Assembly: GCA_035296565.1 (NCBI GenBank)
Contig: DATHAQ010000041.1
Location: 1-64,000, forward strand
Source of the DNA: JACCZR01 sp035296565
Lineage (GTDB): Bacteria > Actinomycetota > Thermoleophilia > Solirubrobacterales > Thermoleophilaceae
Direction: 5' to 3'
Length of the DNA: 64,000 nucleotides
Shown one piece after another: positions 61,575 through 64,000 of this stretch. Within the stretch, counting starts at the first letter, position 1; every line of letters starts with the position of its first letter. The position numbers were made by a program, and so were the translations under genes. The notes below the pieces were generated by a model. The model saw nothing but the letters and a program-made list of their open reading frames with translations, made no database searches and was not told the DNA's origin.

Positions 61575-62899
61575 AGCAGGCAATCGGCAAGTACCTCGGC
61601 GACTTCCTCGCGATCATCGCGCTGTTCGTGCTGGCGGTGGGCGTCGGCGGCTACATCCTGTCCCAGCAGCGGCTGCGCTTCCCCTTCGTCGAGGAGAAGC
61701 CCTTCGAGGTCAAGCTCGAGCTCCCCAACGCCCAGGCGGTGCAGCCGGGCCAGGGCCAGACGGTGCGCGTGGCCGGGGTTCAGGTCGGAGACATCGGCCA
61801 GGTCGAGCTCAAGGACGGCCTCGCGGTGGTCACGCTGCAGATCGAGCCCAAGTACAAGCGCCTGATCAAGAAGGACGCGACGGCGCTGCTGCGCACGAAG
61901 ACGGGCCTGAAGGACATGTTCCTCGAGGTCGACCCCGGACGGGCCCAGCCGCTCGAGGAGAACGAGACGATCCAGGTCGAGAACTCCCAGGAGGATGTCG
62001 ACCAGGACGAGATCCTGTCCGCGCTGGACGCCGACACGCGCGACTACCTCAAGCTGTTGATCTCGGGGGCGGGCAAGGGGCTGAAGGGCCGTGGGGGAGA
62101 CCTGCAGGAGACCTTCGCGCGGCTGGGCCCGCTGCACCGCGACCTGGACCGCTTCAGCAAGGCTGTCGCGCGGCGCCGCGGCAATCTGAAGCGGCTGATC
62201 CACAACTACGGGCTGCTCACCACCGAGCTGGGCAACGCCGATCGCGACATCGTCCGCCTGGTGGGCGCGTCCAACGCGACGCTCTCGGCCTTCGCGGCGG
62301 CCGACCAGAGCATCTCGTCGTCTGTCAGCAAGCTACCCGGCGCGCTGCGCCAGACCCAGCAGACCTTGGACAAGGTCGGTCCCTACGCCGAGCGGCTCGG
62401 GCCGACCCTCGAGTCCCTGCGGCCGCCCTTCCGGCGCTTGGACGAGGCCAACCACGCAGTGTTGCCGCTGGTCCGCGAGGCCACGCCGATCATCCGCAGG
62501 GAGATCAGGCCCTTCGCCAGGGCCACCATCCCGTTCACGCGCAACCTCGGGCGCGGGGCCAAGAGTCTGAACGCCGGCCTGCCCGATCTGGCGACCGACT
62601 TCGGGGAGATCAACCGCTTCTTCAACATCGGCGCCTACAACCCGGGCGGCTCGGAGGGCCTGACCGGCAACCTGGCCCGCGACCGCGCTCGCCAGGAGGG
62701 CTATCTGTACACGCTGGGCTGGGCGGCCCAGGTCACCACTTCGCTGTTCGGCACCGGCGACGCGCAGGGGCCGCACCGGCGCTTCTCGCTGGGCGGCCTG
62801 CCCTGCGCGGGCTTCGCGCTCGGCGGTGACCCGACCAACGGGCTCGTTCCGCTCGGCCAGCTGCTCGGCGTCCTGCAGAAGGCGGGGATCTGCACGTGA
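61571..62899 (+). CDS. Mce-family protein, fifth of six
   Basis: Protein of 442 residues: N-terminal helix (FLAIIALFVLAVGVGGYILSQ), MCE domain (about residues 45-135: FEVKLELPNAQAVQPGQGQTVRVAGVQVGDIGQVEL...LRTKTGLKDMFLEVDPG), and a helical domain with repeated hydrophobic heptads. The C-terminus holds an LGG-P-C motif (FSLGGLPCAGFALGG). The GTG overlaps the previous stop as GTGA (61571-61574), and its stop overlaps the next start the same way (62896-62899). Confidence 0.9.
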   Translation: MKQAIGKYLGDFLAIIALFVLAVGVGGYILSQQRLRFPFVEEKPFEVKLELPNAQAVQPGQGQTVRVAGVQVGDIGQVELKDGLAVVTLQIEPKYKRLIKKDATALLRTKTGLKDMFLEVDPGRAQPLEENETIQVENSQEDVDQDEILSALDADTRDYLKLLISGAGKGLKGRGGDLQETFARLGPLHRDLDRFSKAVARRRGNLKRLIHNYGLLTTELGNADRDIVRLVGASNATLSAFAAADQSISSSVSKLPGALRQTQQTLDKVGPYAERLGPTLESLRPPFRRLDEANHAVLPLVREATPIIRREIRPFARATIPFTRNLGRGAKSLNAGLPDLATDFGEINRFFNIGAYNPGGSEGLTGNLARDRARQEGYLYTLGWAAQVTTSLFGTGDAQGPHRRFSLGGLPCAGFALGGDPTNGLVPLGQLLGVLQKAGICT

Positions 62900-64000
62900 T
62901 CAAGCAGACCCCCAGCGTCGGCCGCATCGCCGCGATGGTGCTGTTCACCTTCTCCTGCGTGGGCATCCTGCTCTTCCTGTGGCTTTCCTTCGGCGGCGCC
63001 ATTCCGCTGAAGCCCGAGAGCTATCGCTTCAAGGCCAAGATCCCCGAGGCCCCGACGCTGGCCGAGGAGGCCGACGTCCGGATGGCGGGCGTGAACATCG
63101 GGAAGGTGAAGACCAAGGCGCTCGACAAGGGCACCGCGCGGACGATCGTCGAGATGGAGATCAACACCGACTTCGCTCCGGTCGCCAAGGACAGCACGGT
63201 GATCCTGCGCCAGAAGACGCTGCTCGGCGAGAGCTACATCGAGGTCTCGCCCGGCCACCGGAAGGTCGACGGCAAGGAGAACACGCTCGGGGACGGCGAG
63301 GAGCTGCCGGTCAAGCAGGTCGAGGACACGGTCGAGCTCGACGAGATCTTCTCGGCCTTCGACAGCGACACCCGCGCGGCCTTCAAGACCTGGATCAAGG
63401 AGCTCGCCGACGCCATCAAGGGCGGCCGCTCATCCGACCTGAGCTCGGCCTTCGGCAACCTCGAGCCCTTCGCCACGGACGGCGCCGACCTGCTGAAGGT
63501 GCTCGATGAGCAGCAGGTCTCGGTGCGCCGGCTGGTGCGCAACACGGGCCAGGTCTTCGGCGCCATCAACGAGCGCGAGGGCGCGCTCGGCCAGCTGATC
63601 CAGAACTCCAACGACGTGTTCGCGGCCACCGCCTCCCGCGACCGCGAGCTGGCCGAGACCTTCCAGGTCTTCCCGACCTTCCTCGACGAGTCCAAGGCCA
63701 CGCTGGCCCGCCTCGAGCGCTTTGCCAACAACACGCGGCCTCTGGTCAACGACCTCAAGCGCCCGGCCGACGACCTCGATGACACCGTCCGCGACCTGGG
63801 CGACCTCGCCCCCGACCTGACTCGGCTCTTCCGCGACCTGCCGCCCCTGGAGCGGGCCTCGCGCCGCGGCGTTCCGGCGCTCAATCGCGTGCTCAAGGGC
63901 GCCTCGCCGGTGTTCGACGAGATCCGCCCGTTCCTGGCCCAGCTGAGCCCGATCCTTTCCTACGCCAACTTCCACCAGGACACCATCTCGAGCTTCCTCA
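62896..64000 (+). CDS. Mce-family protein, sixth, cut by the window end
   Basis: First 368 residues of a protein that runs off the right edge. It has an N-terminal helix (AAMVLFTFSCVGILLFLWLSFGG), the MCE domain (about residues 40-130: YRFKAKIPEAPTLAEEADVRMAGVNIGKVKTKAL... RQKTLLGESYIEVSPG) and a long helical region with Asp- and Leu-rich repeats (DDLDDTVRDLGDLAPDLTRLFRDL). GTG start, coupled by GTGA to the fifth gene. Six tandem genes is the usual number in an mce operon (mceA-F), so this may be the last one. Confidence 0.9.
   Translation, partial: MIKQTPSVGRIAAMVLFTFSCVGILLFLWLSFGGAIPLKPESYRFKAKIPEAPTLAEEADVRMAGVNIGKVKTKALDKGTARTIVEMEINTDFAPVAKDSTVILRQKTLLGESYIEVSPGHRKVDGKENTLGDGEELPVKQVEDTVELDEIFSAFDSDTRAAFKTWIKELADAIKGGRSSDLSSAFGNLEPFATDGADLLKVLDEQQVSVRRLVRNTGQVFGAINEREGALGQLIQNSNDVFAATASRDRELAETFQVFPTFLDESKATLARLERFANNTRPLVNDLKRPADDLDDTVRDLGDLAPDLTRLFRDLPPLERASRRGVPALNRVLKGASPVFDEIRPFLAQLSPILSYANFHQDTISSFL

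Overview
The window is a contiguous piece of a high-GC (roughly 70%) chromosome. Its gene content points to an actinobacterium of the Thermoleophilia/Solirubrobacterales type: a six-gene mce cluster, a DUF4235 membrane protein, an eukaryotic-type GlyRS, a PucR-type regulator, an R2-like ligand-binding oxidase, CsrA, and many short stop/start overlaps between genes. No phage, insertion sequence, CRISPR array or rRNA was seen. The placement is an inference from gene content, not a phylogeny.

Layout. (1) 1-9535: end of a succinate:quinone reductase operon (HdrB-like anchor subunit, sdhB, sdhA, minus strand); a site-2 protease and TetR divergent from a cupin; a ZIP-like transporter; a flippase-like membrane protein; then the TCA pair icd-mdh. 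(2) 9536-17264: PQQ-type sugar dehydrogenase, an AT-hook/helix-turn-helix protein, an SDR-SRPBCC pair, a Cys4 mini-protein, and an MBL hydrolase-Hsp20-Lon protein-quality operon. (3) 17342-23900: TetR-MMPL-flavin oxidoreductase, a PhaC-like/alpha-beta hydrolase pair, and glycyl-tRNA synthetase. (4) 23926-34200: FmdB-like zinc ribbon, LCP wall ligase, ROK kinase-rsmI, M23 peptidase, metG-tatD-rsmA-ispE, a PucR regulator, a broken monooxygenase gene and tRNA-Gln. (5) 34257-45582: housekeeping block glmU-prs-rplY-pth-mfd-ppiC-mazG-eno-ftsB. (6) 45579-52346: csrA, an IolC-C-like aldolase, a YbdK ligase, a rhomboid-like pseudoprotease with a zinc ribbon, dienelactone hydrolase, and R2lox. (7) 52343-64000: CsaA-like protein, an ECF sigma factor with a built-in zinc-finger/membrane/proline-rich extension, tRNA-Leu, DUF4235 and six tandem mce genes, the last cut by the window end.

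Working logic. Genes are packed into short operons joined by 4-base overlaps (ATGA, GTGA, TTGA). At four junctions the overlap uses a near-cognate codon (CTGA twice, ATAG twice), where homology to the family demands that start. First genes of operons often have a TANNNT box 6-10 bases before the start codon, suggesting widespread leaderless transcription. Three convergent gene pairs share one CTAG as both stop codons. Two families of short palindromic repeats are present, one copy of which is inserted in frame inside mazG. These genome-architecture signals, the degenerate rhomboid, the composite sigma factor and the structured AT-rich leader before the Cys4 mini-protein are the most unusual things in the window.
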